64,000 nt of DNA, taken from positions 6,250,001 through 6,314,000 of the forward strand of contig NZ_AP023439.1 in assembly GCF_014701095.1 (NCBI RefSeq), written 5' to 3'. Under the pieces are notes generated by a model. It searched no databases. It saw only the letters and a program-made list of their open reading frames with translations, and had not been told where the DNA came from. A program made the position numbers and the translations under genes. This document shows, piece after piece, positions 15,006 to 26,794 of this stretch. Each line of letters opens with the position of its first letter. Within the stretch, counting starts at the first letter, position 1. The DNA is from Streptomyces tuirus (lineage in GTDB: Bacteria; Actinomycetota; Actinomycetes; Streptomycetales; Streptomycetaceae).

Positions 15006-16783
15006 GGCCTGTCGCCCCGGGGCCGCAGCAGCCGCAGGTCGACCGAGTCCGCCAGGGTGGCCAGCCCGGTGTCGCCCGGATGCAGATGGTCCCCGCTGTC
15101 GTAGGCGGGCAGCATCCGGGACGGCCGCCCGGGATCACGGACCACCGCGTCGAAGTCGAGCACGCCGTCGAAGACCTCGCCGTCGCGGATCCACGCGTTC
15201 ACGGCGGCCCGCTCGGCGTCGACGGCGGCCGTGCACCGCGCCTCGCCCTCACAGGGCAGGATCGTCGCCCCGAGCATCCGCAGCCCCCGGGCGTGCCCGC
15301 GCGCCGCGAGCTCCCGCAGCCCCGCGATCACCTGCTCCGCGGTGGTGCCCCACCGCAGGTCGTTGATGCCCTCGAACACGACGGCCGTACGCGTCGACGG
15401 CTGGGCGAGGACGTCCCGGTCGAAGCGGTTGAGGGCGCTCACCCCGGCCGTGTCGGTGGAGACCCCGTCGCCGGTGTACCGGTCGGTGACCACGCGGTTA
15501 CCCGAGACACCCAGGTTCAGCACGCCGTAGCGCGGGACGGCGTCCTGCCCCAGGAGCCGGCCGGCCAGCACGTTCGGCCAGCGCCGGTTGGCGTCCACCG
15601 TCGACTTGTCCCCGTCGGTGATCGAGTCCCCGAGCAGCACCACCGACCCGGGCCCCCCGCTCACGTCGACCCCGGCGAGCAGCGGCCAGCGGGTGATCAC
15701 CGAGGTGTACGCACCGGCGGCGCCCTCCGCCGTGTGGTCGCCGGGCTCGCTGACGTAGGAACGCTGCTGGGCGAGCCCGTGCACGGGCGCCGCGGCCACC
15801 GTCCCGGGCAGATGGAAGCTCACCAGCAGATTGGTGTCCGCCGGGACGGAGAAGCCGAGCGGATCGCTGTACGCCTGCGCCCCGGCCGGGATCGTCACGC
15901 CCGCCGCACCGCCGAACGACAGCGCCACCGGCGTGCTCCGCGAGGCCGCGCCGGTCGCCTGCACCGCGACCGTGGCGCTCCCGATCCGTACCGGAGCCGC
16001 CGCGAAGGTGTTGTCGAACCGCACCCGCACCCGGGGCCCGCCGGCCGAGGTGTGCACGACCAGTCGCAGGGTCCGGTCCGTCCAGGGCCCCACGGCCGCG
16101 TAGCCACCCGTGGCCGTGGCCCAGCTGCCCGTCCAGCCCAGCGTGGCGGTCCGCACCGACATCGCGAAGACGTGCAGCCCGGCCGCGCTCGGCAGCCGGA
16201 CGGAGGTCACCGCGCGGCCCGGAACCAGCGGCACCGTCACGACGTACAGGCGGGCCTGCCGGGCCAGTTGGCCGCCCGGCGTGTTGATGTGCGGCAGGGC
16301 CACCGCCTTGGTCGCGAGCGGCCCGGTGAGCCAGTCGGGCGCGGTCAGCCGGTACCCGGAGCGAGTGCCGTCGGCGTACGTGACCGTGCCCGGGCCGCCG
16401 GCCTCGGTACCGGCGGTGCCCGCCACCAGGAACGCCAGGGCGTCCCCGCGCCCCGTGATCCGGACGTCCTGTCCGGCCGCGCGGACGTTGTTCCGCTCCC
16501 CGGGCTGCCGCTTCGGCCAGGTGAGCCGGGCGCCCTGCACGGTGAGGACGCGCCCGGGCGTCCAGCCCGCGGCACTGAGGTCCCGCGCCGGCAGTGAGGC
16601 GCCGGAGCCGTCGAAGTCGGCCCGGCCGGGCGAGCCGTCGTCGCTGACGGCCACGTTGTCGAACAGCCGCTCGAGCGGCACCGGCGCGGCCCGTCCCTCC
16701 CCGGCGGCATGCGCCGACACCGCCGGCACCAGCGACCCGCACAGGGCCAGGACGACCAGGATCCCCCGGACACATCGGCGCAC
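15002..16783 (-). CDS. Secreted SGNH/GDSL hydrolase
   Basis: A 593-residue exported protein. After a signal peptide (VRRCVRGILVVLALCGSLVP, cleaved near AHAAG) comes a region of about 350 residues of beta-rich sequence. The SGNH hydrolase domain follows: block I LLGDSITDG with the nucleophile Ser near residue 386, NLGVSGNR, block III EGINDLRW and the C-terminal DHLHPGD with catalytic Asp and His near residue 569. Such enzymes are esterases or deacetylases acting on extracellular carbohydrate or lipid esters. GTG 16783 is chosen because GGGAGGAG stands 6 bases upstream and the signal peptide begins there; the frame is open further upstream. Two Cys in the hydrolase (ILPCEGEARC) probably form a disulphide. 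Confidence 0.92.
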   Translation of the reverse strand: MRRCVRGILVVLALCGSLVPAVSAHAAGEGRAAPVPLERLFDNVAVSDDGSPGRADFDGSGASLPARDLSAAGWTPGRVLTVQGARLTWPKRQPGERNNVRAAGQDVRITGRGDALAFLVAGTAGTEAGGPGTVTYADGTRSGYRLTAPDWLTGPLATKAVALPHINTPGGQLARQARLYVVTVPLVPGRAVTSVRLPSAAGLHVFAMSVRTATLGWTGSWATATGGYAAVGPWTDRTLRLVVHTSAGGPRVRVRFDNTFAAAPVRIGSATVAVQATGAASRSTPVALSFGGAAGVTIPAGAQAYSDPLGFSVPADTNLLVSFHLPGTVAAAPVHGLAQQRSYVSEPGDHTAEGAAGAYTSVITRWPLLAGVDVSGGPGSVVLLGDSITDGDKSTVDANRRWPNVLAGRLLGQDAVPRYGVLNLGVSGNRVVTDRYTGDGVSTDTAGVSALNRFDRDVLAQPSTRTAVVFEGINDLRWGTTAEQVIAGLRELAARGHARGLRMLGATILPCEGEARCTAAVDAERAAVNAWIRDGEVFDGVLDFDAVVRDPGRPSRMLPAYDSGDHLHPGDTGLATLADSVDLRLLRPRGDRP

Positions 16784-17003
16784 GGCCGACTCCTCCCGCT
16801 CATCGACACACGACGCGACAACAGCAAACGCAGGGACGGAACTGCACAGACAACGACGGCCGAGACGCAAGACGCACGGTGAAGTTAGGGGGACGGGAGT
16901 GAACCGTCAACGCGCGTCGCGTGAACTCGGCCTGAACTCGACCGGGTCGACGGGTCCGCGCGCCCTGTGGTGCGTACGGCGGTACGAATGACACGCTGGA
17001 CGT

Positions 17004-17411
17004 ATGAACATCCCTTTCCTGGGCAACCGGCGCCAGAAGGTCGGGGTCCCCGATCCGGCAGGCATCGCGGAACTCCTCGCCGAGTGTGAACTGCTCCGCT
17101 CCCAGGCGTCCCGGGCCGGTGTCCGGCTGGACGACACGGTCGCCTCGCTGGAGGCGCTCGACCAGCTCCTGCCGCGCTGGCGGGACGACGAGGACACCCT
17201 GACCTGGCTCGGCAACGACGCCGGTCTCTACCTGGGCGGCGTGATCGTGCGCACCGTGGCGGGCGCCGCCTGGGAGATCCGTCCCGACGGGCAGCCCGTC
17301 GTACGACTGGACTCCGGCCGCGAGTTCGACGTCGTCGAATCCGGCCACGAGTGGGCCGCGTACGGGGTGCCCGAGCTGTCGCAGCTGTACGCGGAAGTCG
17401 CGGAGTCGTGA
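17004..17411 (+). CDS. Small conserved protein, DUF6278-like
   Basis: A 135-residue soluble protein without signal peptide or membrane segment. It has a helical N-terminal half (IAELLAECELLRSQASRAGV) and a C-terminal half with short strands (IVRTVAGAAWEIRPDGQPVV). It resembles Streptomyces proteins annotated DUF6278, but that is from memory and no function is known. The gene lies alone between the SGNH gene, to which it is divergent, and the ABC ATPase. The 220 bases upstream contain no other gene; two similar 9-mers (TGAACTCGG, TGAACTCGA) occur at 16922 and 16933. Confidence 0.8.
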   Translation: MNIPFLGNRRQKVGVPDPAGIAELLAECELLRSQASRAGVRLDDTVASLEALDQLLPRWRDDEDTLTWLGNDAGLYLGGVIVRTVAGAAWEIRPDGQPVVRLDSGREFDVVESGHEWAAYGVPELSQLYAEVAES

Positions 17412-17427
17412 GCCCCATGGCCAGAAC

Positions 17428-17440
17428 CTTTGGCCCAAAG
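17428..17440. promoter_or_regulatory. CTTTGG-C-CCAAAG inverted repeat upstream of the ABC ATPase
   Basis: A perfect 6+6 inverted repeat with a one-base centre lies about 110 bases before the ATPase start, in an AT-richer stretch (17440-17470) that could hold its promoter. It may be an operator for an unknown regulator; no factor can be named. Confidence 0.4.
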
Positions 17441-17551
17441 TCCGACGTAAATACGGCTAATGATCGAAAAGTGCGTGTCGCCCGCCACGTTCGATCTTGC
17501 CTGGATACGTTGCGGCAACCACCACACAGCTGAGAGTGAGTAGGGCTGAGC

Positions 17552-18295
<744 letters not shown>

Positions 18296-18447
18296 ACGGG
18301 CGGGCACCGGACGGCTCATCGCAGCGGACCTCGACTACGATGTGCCCTTCATCCCTGTCGGAGAGGGGGACTTCGCCGAAGGCCGCCGATCCGCCGGGGA
18401 AGAGCAGACCGCCCGCCCGGTCCGCGGGGCGATTCCCGCCGGGTGAG

Positions 18448-18475
18448 GCCCCCACGGCCCGAAGGCCACGGGGGC
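18448..18475. terminator. Hairpin between convergent ABC ATPase and S15 hydrolase genes
   Basis: GCCCCC-AC-GGCC and GGCC-AC-GGGGGC form a stem with a small internal loop around CGAA (18460-18463). It lies between two convergent stop codons and can serve both strands. The rest of 18296-18517 shows no gene. Confidence 0.6.
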
Positions 18476-18517
18476 GGCGGTTCACATCGGCCAGGCCCGT
18501 CCGGCGGCAGCCGGAGA

Positions 18518-20086
18518 TCACTGCTCGCGCAGCGGAACCGACACGTACGACGGGTCGTTCGCCGGCGAGGAGAAGGTCAGCTGCGCGCCGGACGGGTTGT
18601 GCTCGATGTAGAGCGGGTCGACCGTGTCGACGACCAGGGCGAGGCGATGCCCGGCCGGGACGTCGTAGGCCGTGGAGTACAGCTCCAGGTCGACGCCGAA
18701 CGGCTTTCCGGGGGCGCGCCCGTGGAAGGTGTACGGCGCGTGGGTGACCAGCTTGCCGAGGCCGAGCGGCCCCACGTCGTACAGGTAGGCGACGAGGGTG
18801 CCGCTCTCCTTGGCCGGGATGAGGGTCGTGTGCAACTTCGTCGTTCCGCGCACCTGTTGGGCCGTGGCCGACTTCTCCGACTGCCACACGGCGGCCCAGC
18901 GGCGGGGGAGCAGCGGGATCGAGGCCATCGGCGGCAGCTGGGCCACCTGGTCGAGGATGCTGGACAGGAAGACGACACCGCCGTCCGCCCCCGAGTTCAC
19001 GTTCGCGCGGATCGTGGTCGTGCCCCCGAGGGCGATCTTCCGGTCGGTCGCGGCGACCGACTTCCAGTCCGGGTAGCCCTCGTAGCCGCCGGAGGAACGG
19101 GACTTCAGCTGGACGGGCTGCTCGCGGTCGATGCCGTTGTCCTCGCCCCTGAGGTGGTGGTCGAACCAGCGACCGGTGTCCTTCCAGACGTCGTTGGGCA
19201 GCCCGAACAGGCCGGGCAGCTCGGCCGTGGCGTGGTCTCCGGGCCGCATCGCCAGCCGCTTCGGGCCGGTCAGCTTCTCGTAGAAGTCGGCGTACTGGTT
19301 GGGCGGGAAGACGCTGTCGCCCCAGGCGTTGGCGAGCATGATAGCCGCGCCGTTCTCGTTGATCCGGTCGACGTAGGTCGCGGGGGAACGTCTCTTCCCC
19401 CAGGCGATGAGCTCCGGTTCCTTCGCCAGGTTGGAGGCGTAGAAGTCGTTGAACGTCTGCCGCACTTCCGGGCTCTGGCGGCCCGTCACCACGCTCGCGC
19501 CGTCCAGCAGGGCCACTGCCTGGAGGTGCTGGGTGCGTCCGGAGTAGATCGAGCCGGTGAGGTCGGCCCAGCCGCTGAGTGAGGCGACCGCCTTGATCCG
19601 CTTGTCGTGCGCGGCGGCGAGCAGGCTGATGCCCGCGCCGTAGGAGACGCCCGCGATGCCGATGTGCCCGGCGTCGGCGGGGGTGTGGGCGAGCGCCCAG
19701 TCGATGACCTTCGACGCGTCGGCGACATCGGGTGGGCCCGCCACTTCTATCTCGCCGCCCGACTGCCAGAAGCCGCGCACGTTGTAGGTGACCACGACGT
19801 ACCCGGAGTCGGCGAGCTTCTGTGCCTGGGCCAGGTACTCGACCTGGGGGAGGCCCCAGCTCGTGGGCATGACGAGCAGCGGGTAGCGGTCGGTGGCGGC
19901 GGCCCCGGCCGGGGTGACGACGTTGGCCTTGAGGACGGTGCCGCCGTCGCCGGTGATGTCGACGAAGCGGACGGGGTTCGGGGTCGCCTGGGCGGTGGGG
20001 GCGAATCCGAGGGCGGTACCGGCGACCAGGGTCGCCGAGACGGCGCCTACGGCGGTGGTGCGCAGGGCCTTGCGGTGGAGTCCCAC
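18518..20086 (-). CDS. Secreted S15/CocE-type alpha/beta hydrolase
   Basis: A 522-residue exported hydrolase of the X-Pro dipeptidyl-peptidase S15/CocE-NonD group. A twin-Arg-free signal peptide (ALRTTAVGAVSATLVAGTAL, cleavage near AQA) precedes the alpha/beta domain. The nucleophile elbow is GVSYGAGISLL, an Asp is in NAWGDSVFPP, and a His in RPGDHATAE completes the triad. The last about 170 residues form the C-terminal beta jelly-roll of the family. These enzymes act on peptides or esters outside the cell; the exact substrate is unknown. GTG 20086 is chosen because AGGAG lies 5 bases upstream; the GTG two codons earlier is too close to it. The upstream region carries repeated GTAAC half sites. 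Confidence 0.9.
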   Translation of the reverse strand: MGLHRKALRTTAVGAVSATLVAGTALGFAPTAQATPNPVRFVDITGDGGTVLKANVVTPAGAAATDRYPLLVMPTSWGLPQVEYLAQAQKLADSGYVVVTYNVRGFWQSGGEIEVAGPPDVADASKVIDWALAHTPADAGHIGIAGVSYGAGISLLAAAHDKRIKAVASLSGWADLTGSIYSGRTQHLQAVALLDGASVVTGRQSPEVRQTFNDFYASNLAKEPELIAWGKRRSPATYVDRINENGAAIMLANAWGDSVFPPNQYADFYEKLTGPKRLAMRPGDHATAELPGLFGLPNDVWKDTGRWFDHHLRGEDNGIDREQPVQLKSRSSGGYEGYPDWKSVAATDRKIALGGTTTIRANVNSGADGGVVFLSSILDQVAQLPPMASIPLLPRRWAAVWQSEKSATAQQVRGTTKLHTTLIPAKESGTLVAYLYDVGPLGLGKLVTHAPYTFHGRAPGKPFGVDLELYSTAYDVPAGHRLALVVDTVDPLYIEHNPSGAQLTFSSPANDPSYVSVPLREQ

Positions 20087-20124
20087 GGTCACTCCTCACT
20101 CGTGTAAGTGCAAAGTGACCGAAC

Positions 20125-20179
20125 GGTAACCTCGGCCTCTTACCAGAGGTAACCCGTCGGTAAGTTACGTGCCAGTAAC
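20125..20179 (-). promoter_or_regulatory. Cluster of GTAAC/GTTAC half sites upstream of the secreted hydrolase
   Basis: Within 55 bases there are GGTAAC (20125), the inverted repeat TTACC-AGA-GGTAA (20140-20152), GGTAAGTTAC (20159-20168) and AGTAAC (20174-20179). They sit 40-95 bases upstream of the hydrolase start. This looks like an operator array, possibly for a TetR-type regulator. Confidence 0.5.
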
Positions 20180-20201
20180 GATTGTTGAGCCGTGGAGGAT
20201 C

Positions 20202-20966
20202 TCAGGTGGCGCGGTGTGTGTTGCGTGGAGTCGTCGTCGTGGCGGCGGGCAGCGCGGTCTGCGCCGCGCGCGTCACGTCCTCCACCAGTTCGACGACGTC
20301 CGGGCCGTACGCCTGCGAGTTGATCACCTTGAGCAGCAGCACGAACGAACTGCTGCCGTACTTGCGGGTCAGTTTCTCGTGGTTGCGGGCCAGGTAGCGG
20401 GTGGTGGCCTGGTTGGTGATCGACGTCTGGCCGCAGAAGAGGAAGACCGGCCGGGTGTGCCGGCTGCGGTCCGCGGTGAGCCGGGCGAGCAGCGCGTACT
20501 CCTCCCTGCCGTTGTCCACGGGGTAGCGCTCGGCGCCGACCTGGAACGCGCCCCGGTCCGGGCCCGGTTCGGCGTCGACGTTCACCCGCACCCCCGGCAG
20601 CAGGGAGGACAGATGGGCCGCCATCCGGCGGTTGGACGCCGGGCCGCCCACGCAGAACTCGGTGCGCTCCCCGAACCCCTGGCGTGCCGTGTCGTGCGGG
20701 AGTATCTGGGCGTGGGCGTTGCAGTCCTTGATCAGCGCGGCCAGTTCGAGCAGGGCGAACACGTCGTAGCGCATCACCGCGAACTCAGGTCCGGCCGCGC
20801 CCCGATTCACCACCAGCAGGGACTCGGAGTTGTCGGGCAGCCCGAAGAACACCTGCTTGCGGCGGAGCTTGCGCTTCCACAGGTAGGTGCGGGCCACCCA
20901 GCCGAGCGCGGCACTGATGCCCGCCGCGACCACACCCAGAACGATGTTGCGCACGTCGTCATTCAT
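20202..20966 (-). CDS. Membrane-anchored protein of unknown function
   Basis: A 254-residue protein with one N-terminal membrane segment (NIVLGVVAAGISAALGWVA, about residues 7-25) followed by a basic stop-transfer (KRKLRRK) and a cytoplasmic domain of about 210 residues. That domain has alternating strands and helices (ALLELAALIKDC, GVRVNVDAEPG, RPVFLFCGQTSITNQATTRYL) and may be a nucleotide-binding-like fold, though no signature motif is present. ATG 20966 is preferred to the upstream in-frame ATG because MNDDVRN directly precedes the membrane segment. It appears monocistronic. I do not recognise the family. Confidence 0.8.
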   Translation of the reverse strand: MNDDVRNIVLGVVAAGISAALGWVARTYLWKRKLRRKQVFFGLPDNSESLLVVNRGAAGPEFAVMRYDVFALLELAALIKDCNAHAQILPHDTARQGFGERTEFCVGGPASNRRMAAHLSSLLPGVRVNVDAEPGPDRGAFQVGAERYPVDNGREEYALLARLTADRSRHTRPVFLFCGQTSITNQATTRYLARNHEKLTRKYGSSSFVLLLKVINSQAYGPDVVELVEDVTRAAQTALPAATTTTPRNTHRAT

Positions 20967-21013
20967 GGGCGCGCATGGTAGCGGGCCCCGACGCACCGGT
21001 GTTCGACGCGTGC

Positions 21014-21042
21014 CTGACGCGGCCATGGCGATGAATTAAGCT
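21014..21042 (+). promoter_or_regulatory. Likely promoter of the gamma-glutamyltransferase gene
   Basis: CTGACG (21014-21019), 17 bp, TAAGCT (21037-21042). Transcription would begin near 21049, giving a 23-base leader that contains GGAGG at 21062-21066. Confidence 0.5.
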
Positions 21043-21071
21043 GCGCGGACGGCCTTTGACTGGAGGTGCGG

Positions 21072-22874
21072 ATGCGTCGCCCTGTGGCACGGAATCTGAC
21101 GGTCCTGGCGGTTTCGGCCGCCGTGGTGGTGTCCGTGGGAGCGGCGGCGCCGCCACCCGCCGCGCAGAGCCCCGGCGGTGAGAAATCCCCGCTGGCCGTC
21201 GGCTACGGGGGCGCCGTCTCCAGTGTCGATCCCGACGCCTCCGCCGCCGGGATCGAGGTCCTGCGGGGGGGCGGCAACGCCGTCGACGCCGCCGTCGCCA
21301 CGGCCGCCGCGCTCGGCGTCACCGAGCCCTACTCCGCCGGCATCGGCGGAGGCGGCTACTTCGTGTACTACGACGCCAAGACCCGCACGGTCCGCACCAT
21401 CGACGGCCGCGAGACCGCCCCGCTGAGCGCCGGCCAGGACCTGTTCCTCGAGAACGGCAAGCCCCTCGCCTTCGCCGACGCCGTCAGCAGCGGCCTGAGC
21501 GTCGGCACCCCGGGCACGCCCGCCACCTGGCAGACGGCGCTCGAACAGTGGGGCAGCAAGCGGCTCGCGAGTGTCCTGAAGCCGGCCGAGCGGCTGGCGC
21601 GCGACGGTTTCACCGTCGACGAGACCTTCCGTTCGCAGACGGCGTCCAACGAGGCCCGCTTCCGCTACTTCCCGGACACGGCCGAGCTGTTCCTGCCGGG
21701 CGGCCGGCTCCCCGTCGTCGGCTCCACCTTCAAGAACCCCGATCTCGCCCGCACCTACGCGGAGTTGGGGCACCAGGGCGTCGACGCCATCTACCGCGGC
21801 AGACTCGGCCGGGACATCGTCGACACGGTCGACAAGCCGCCGGTCGATCCCGCCTCGGGCTGGAACGCCCGGCCCGGCGACCTGACCGCCAAGGACCTGG
21901 CCGCCTACCGCACCAAGGTCCAGGCGCCCACCCGGACCTCGTACCGCGGCCTCGGCGTCTACTCCATGGCGCCGTCCTCCTCCGGCGGGACGACCGTCGG
22001 TGAGGCGCTCAACATCCTGGAGCGGACCGACCTGTCCGAGGCGAGCCAGGCGAAGTACCTCCACCGCTTCATCGAGGCCAGCCGGATCGCGTTCGCGGAC
22101 CGGGGACGCTGGGTCGGTGACCCGGCCTTCGAGGACGTGCCGACGAAGGAACTGCTGTCACAGCGCTTCGCCGACTCGCGCGAGTGCCTCATCAAGGACG
22201 ACGCGGTGCTCACCAGTCCCGTGGCGCCGGGGGACCCGCGCGACCCCGCGCGCTGCCGCTCGGGGGACAAGGCGGCTCCGACGACGTACGAGGGCGACAG
22301 CACCACGCATCTGACGGTGGCCGACAAGTGGGGCAACGTCGTCGCCTACACCCTCACCATCGAGCAGACCGGTGGCAGCGGGATCACCGTCCCCGGGCGG
22401 GGGTTCATCCTCAACAACGAGCTGACGGACTTCTCCTTCGCCCCGGCGAACCCCGCCGTGCACGACCCGAACCTGCCCGGGCCCGGCAAGCGGCCGCGGT
22501 CGTCGATCTCGCCGACGATCGTGCTGGACCGGCACCACCGGCCCGTGGTGGCGCTGGGGTCACCGGGCGGCGCGACGATCATCACGACCGTTCTGCAGAC
22601 GCTCACCGGGTTCGTCGACCGGGGGCTGCCGCTGGTCGACGCGATCGCGGCGCCGCGGGCGAGTCAGCGGAACGCTGCGCAGACCGAGCTGGAACCCGGG
22701 CTCGACGGTGAGGTCAGGAAGCAGCTGGAGGCGATCGGGCACTCCTTCAAGGCCAACCCCGAGATCGGTGCGGCCACGGGTGTGCAGCGGCTGCCCGGCG
22801 GGAAGTGGCTGGCAGCCGCGGAGACCGTGCGGCGGGGCGGGGGGTCGGCGATGGTGGTGCGGCCTGTGCGTTGA
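21072..22874 (+). CDS. ggt: Gamma-glutamyltransferase (exported)
   Basis: A 600-residue Ntn-hydrolase precursor. The N-terminal signal peptide (NLTVLAVSAAVVVSVGAAA) is followed by the large subunit, with GYGGAVSSVDPDASAAGIEVL and GGNAVDAAVATAAALGVTEP. The autocleavage site and nucleophile Thr are in GDSTTHLTVAD near residue 411. The glycine pair that forms the oxyanion region is SPGGATI. It splits glutathione and other gamma-glutamyl compounds outside the cell and transfers the glutamyl group. ATG 21072 is supported by GGAGG 5 bases upstream; a GTG at 21066 overlaps that site. A second, more distant family member lies at 38843-40669. Confidence 0.95.
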   Translation: MRRPVARNLTVLAVSAAVVVSVGAAAPPPAAQSPGGEKSPLAVGYGGAVSSVDPDASAAGIEVLRGGGNAVDAAVATAAALGVTEPYSAGIGGGGYFVYYDAKTRTVRTIDGRETAPLSAGQDLFLENGKPLAFADAVSSGLSVGTPGTPATWQTALEQWGSKRLASVLKPAERLARDGFTVDETFRSQTASNEARFRYFPDTAELFLPGGRLPVVGSTFKNPDLARTYAELGHQGVDAIYRGRLGRDIVDTVDKPPVDPASGWNARPGDLTAKDLAAYRTKVQAPTRTSYRGLGVYSMAPSSSGGTTVGEALNILERTDLSEASQAKYLHRFIEASRIAFADRGRWVGDPAFEDVPTKELLSQRFADSRECLIKDDAVLTSPVAPGDPRDPARCRSGDKAAPTTYEGDSTTHLTVADKWGNVVAYTLTIEQTGGSGITVPGRGFILNNELTDFSFAPANPAVHDPNLPGPGKRPRSSISPTIVLDRHHRPVVALGSPGGATIITTVLQTLTGFVDRGLPLVDAIAAPRASQRNAAQTELEPGLDGEVRKQLEAIGHSFKANPEIGAATGVQRLPGGKWLAAAETVRRGGGSAMVVRPVR

Positions 22875-22921
22875 GTGCCGGGTGCGGCGGCGTGGGGGCC
22901 GGTCGCGCAGTGGCCCTCGCC

Positions 22922-25465
<2,544 letters not shown>

Positions 25466-25644
25466 GGGCCTTCCGTTCCCGGCGTCCCCGGCGCGCGGGC
25501 GGGGGACGCCCTCGCTGGTCGACGTGCCGGGGTCGGGTAACCCGGGTGGCAGCCGGTTACACCTGGGGCGCGCTCGTAGAACACCTTCGCACGATCGTCG
25601 ACGAGGGGCACCTTCGGGGCGTACCCGGTCAATACGGTCAGCTG

Positions 25645-26412
25645 TCAGCGTGCGGTCAGGATCCTCGGCCCTGAGTCCGTGATCGCCACCGTGTGCTCCG
25701 CGTGGGCCGCGCGGGAGCCGTCGTTGGTCTTCAGGGTCCAGCCGTCGGGGGCCGCGTGGAAGTCGTCCGCGCCGCCCGCGACGACCATGGGTTCGATCGC
25801 CAGCACCATGCCGTGCCGCAGCCGCATGCCCCGCCCCGGGCGGCCCTCGTTGGGCACCCCGGGGTCCTCGTGCATGCGGCGGCCGATGCCGTGGCCGCCG
25901 AAGCCGTCCGGGATGCCGTAGCCGGCGCCGCGGCAGATCGTGCCGATCGCGTGGGCGATGTCGCCGATGCGGTTGCCCACCACGGCGGCCTCGATGCCGG
26001 CCGCGAGGGCCCGCTCGGCGGTCTCGATCAGCCGGAGGTCCGCCTCGCGCGGCGTGCCCACGACGAAGCTGAGCGCCGAGTCGCCGACCCAGCCGCCCAG
26101 TTCGGCGCCGAAGTCGATGGAGACCAGGTCTCCGTCGCGCAGGCGGTAGCGGTCCGGGACGCCGTGCACGATCGCGTCGTTGACCGAGACGCAGAGGACG
26201 GCGGGGAACGGGGTCGGCGCGAAGGACGGCCGGTACCCCAGGAAGGGCGAGGTCGCGCCCGCCTCGCGCAGCACGCCGTGCGCCACCTCGTCCAGCTCCA
26301 GCAGGGAGACGCCCACGTCGGCGGCCTTCTGTACGGCCGTCAGGGCACGGGCGACGACCTGGCCCGCCTCGTGCATCGCGTCGATAGAAGTGTCTGTCTT
26401 CAGCTCCACCAT
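25645..26412 (-). CDS. map: Type I methionine aminopeptidase
   Basis: A 255-residue MetAP I of normal size. The five metal ligands are present: Asp in SIDFGAELGG, Asp in VGDSALSF, His in FGGHGIGRRMHED, Glu in LAIEPMVV and Glu in AEHTVAIT. The substrate-side His is in VNDAIVHGVP. The enzyme removes the initiator Met from nascent proteins. It is a likely second copy, since Streptomyces usually keep map in the ribosomal protein region. It is divergent from an XRE regulator with only 32 bp between starts. TATAGT (26425-26420) ends 7 bases before the ATG, so the message is probably leaderless and its promoter overlaps a palindrome. Confidence 0.94.
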   Translation of the reverse strand: MVELKTDTSIDAMHEAGQVVARALTAVQKAADVGVSLLELDEVAHGVLREAGATSPFLGYRPSFAPTPFPAVLCVSVNDAIVHGVPDRYRLRDGDLVSIDFGAELGGWVGDSALSFVVGTPREADLRLIETAERALAAGIEAAVVGNRIGDIAHAIGTICRGAGYGIPDGFGGHGIGRRMHEDPGVPNEGRPGRGMRLRHGMVLAIEPMVVAGGADDFHAAPDGWTLKTNDGSRAAHAEHTVAITDSGPRILTAR

Positions 26413-26419
26413 GCCAATT

Positions 26420-26438
26420 ACTATACCGGTATTAGAAT
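26420..26438. promoter_or_regulatory. Overlapping divergent -10 boxes on an ATACCGGTAT palindrome
   Basis: The 32-bp gap between map and the XRE gene holds a perfect palindrome, ATACCGGTAT (26423-26432). TATAGT on the minus strand (26425-26420) and TAGAAT on the plus strand (26433-26438) flank it, each ending 6-7 bases before its start codon. The XRE protein is the obvious candidate to bind here and control both genes. Confidence 0.62.
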
Positions 26439-26444
26439 GGGGGC

Positions 26445-26696
26445 ATGGTGCGCACCCCTCTCACCCCCGAAGAGCGCGAACGCGGCGAGCGGCTCGGCCG
26501 GCTGCTGCGCGAGGCGCGTGGTGGCCGGAGTATGACGGAGATCGCGGCGAGCGCCGGCATCTCCGCCGAGACCCTCCGGAAGATCGAGACCGGCCGGGCC
26601 CCGACCCCGGCCTTCTTCACGGTGGCCGCGCTGGCCGGAGTCCTCGGGCTGTCCATGGACGACCTGGCCGGACAGTGCGTACTCGTACCCCTCTGA
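26445..26696 (+). CDS. Small XRE-family helix-turn-helix regulator
   Basis: An 83-residue protein that is almost only an HTH_3 domain: ERGERLGRLLREARGGRSM, then TEIAASAGISAETLRKIETG as the recognition helix-turn-helix, and a C-terminal helix AALAGVLGLSMDDLAGQC. There is no effector domain. It is divergent from map across 32 bp that carry a palindrome and both -10 boxes, so autoregulation and co-control of map are likely. This is inference. A chromosomal pairing of a tiny XRE protein with a second map gene is conserved in my memory of Streptomyces genomes, but I cannot verify it here. Confidence 0.88.
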   Translation: MVRTPLTPEERERGERLGRLLREARGGRSMTEIAASAGISAETLRKIETGRAPTPAFFTVAALAGVLGLSMDDLAGQCVLVPL

Positions 26697-26794
26697 GGAA
26701 CCCGCGCCGTGCGTGAAAACTGCCCGTAGCACGTCCGTAACACGACTGGTGTTGCCTACGGGGCGGAATGCTCCGGCCTCACGGGAGTTGAGCG

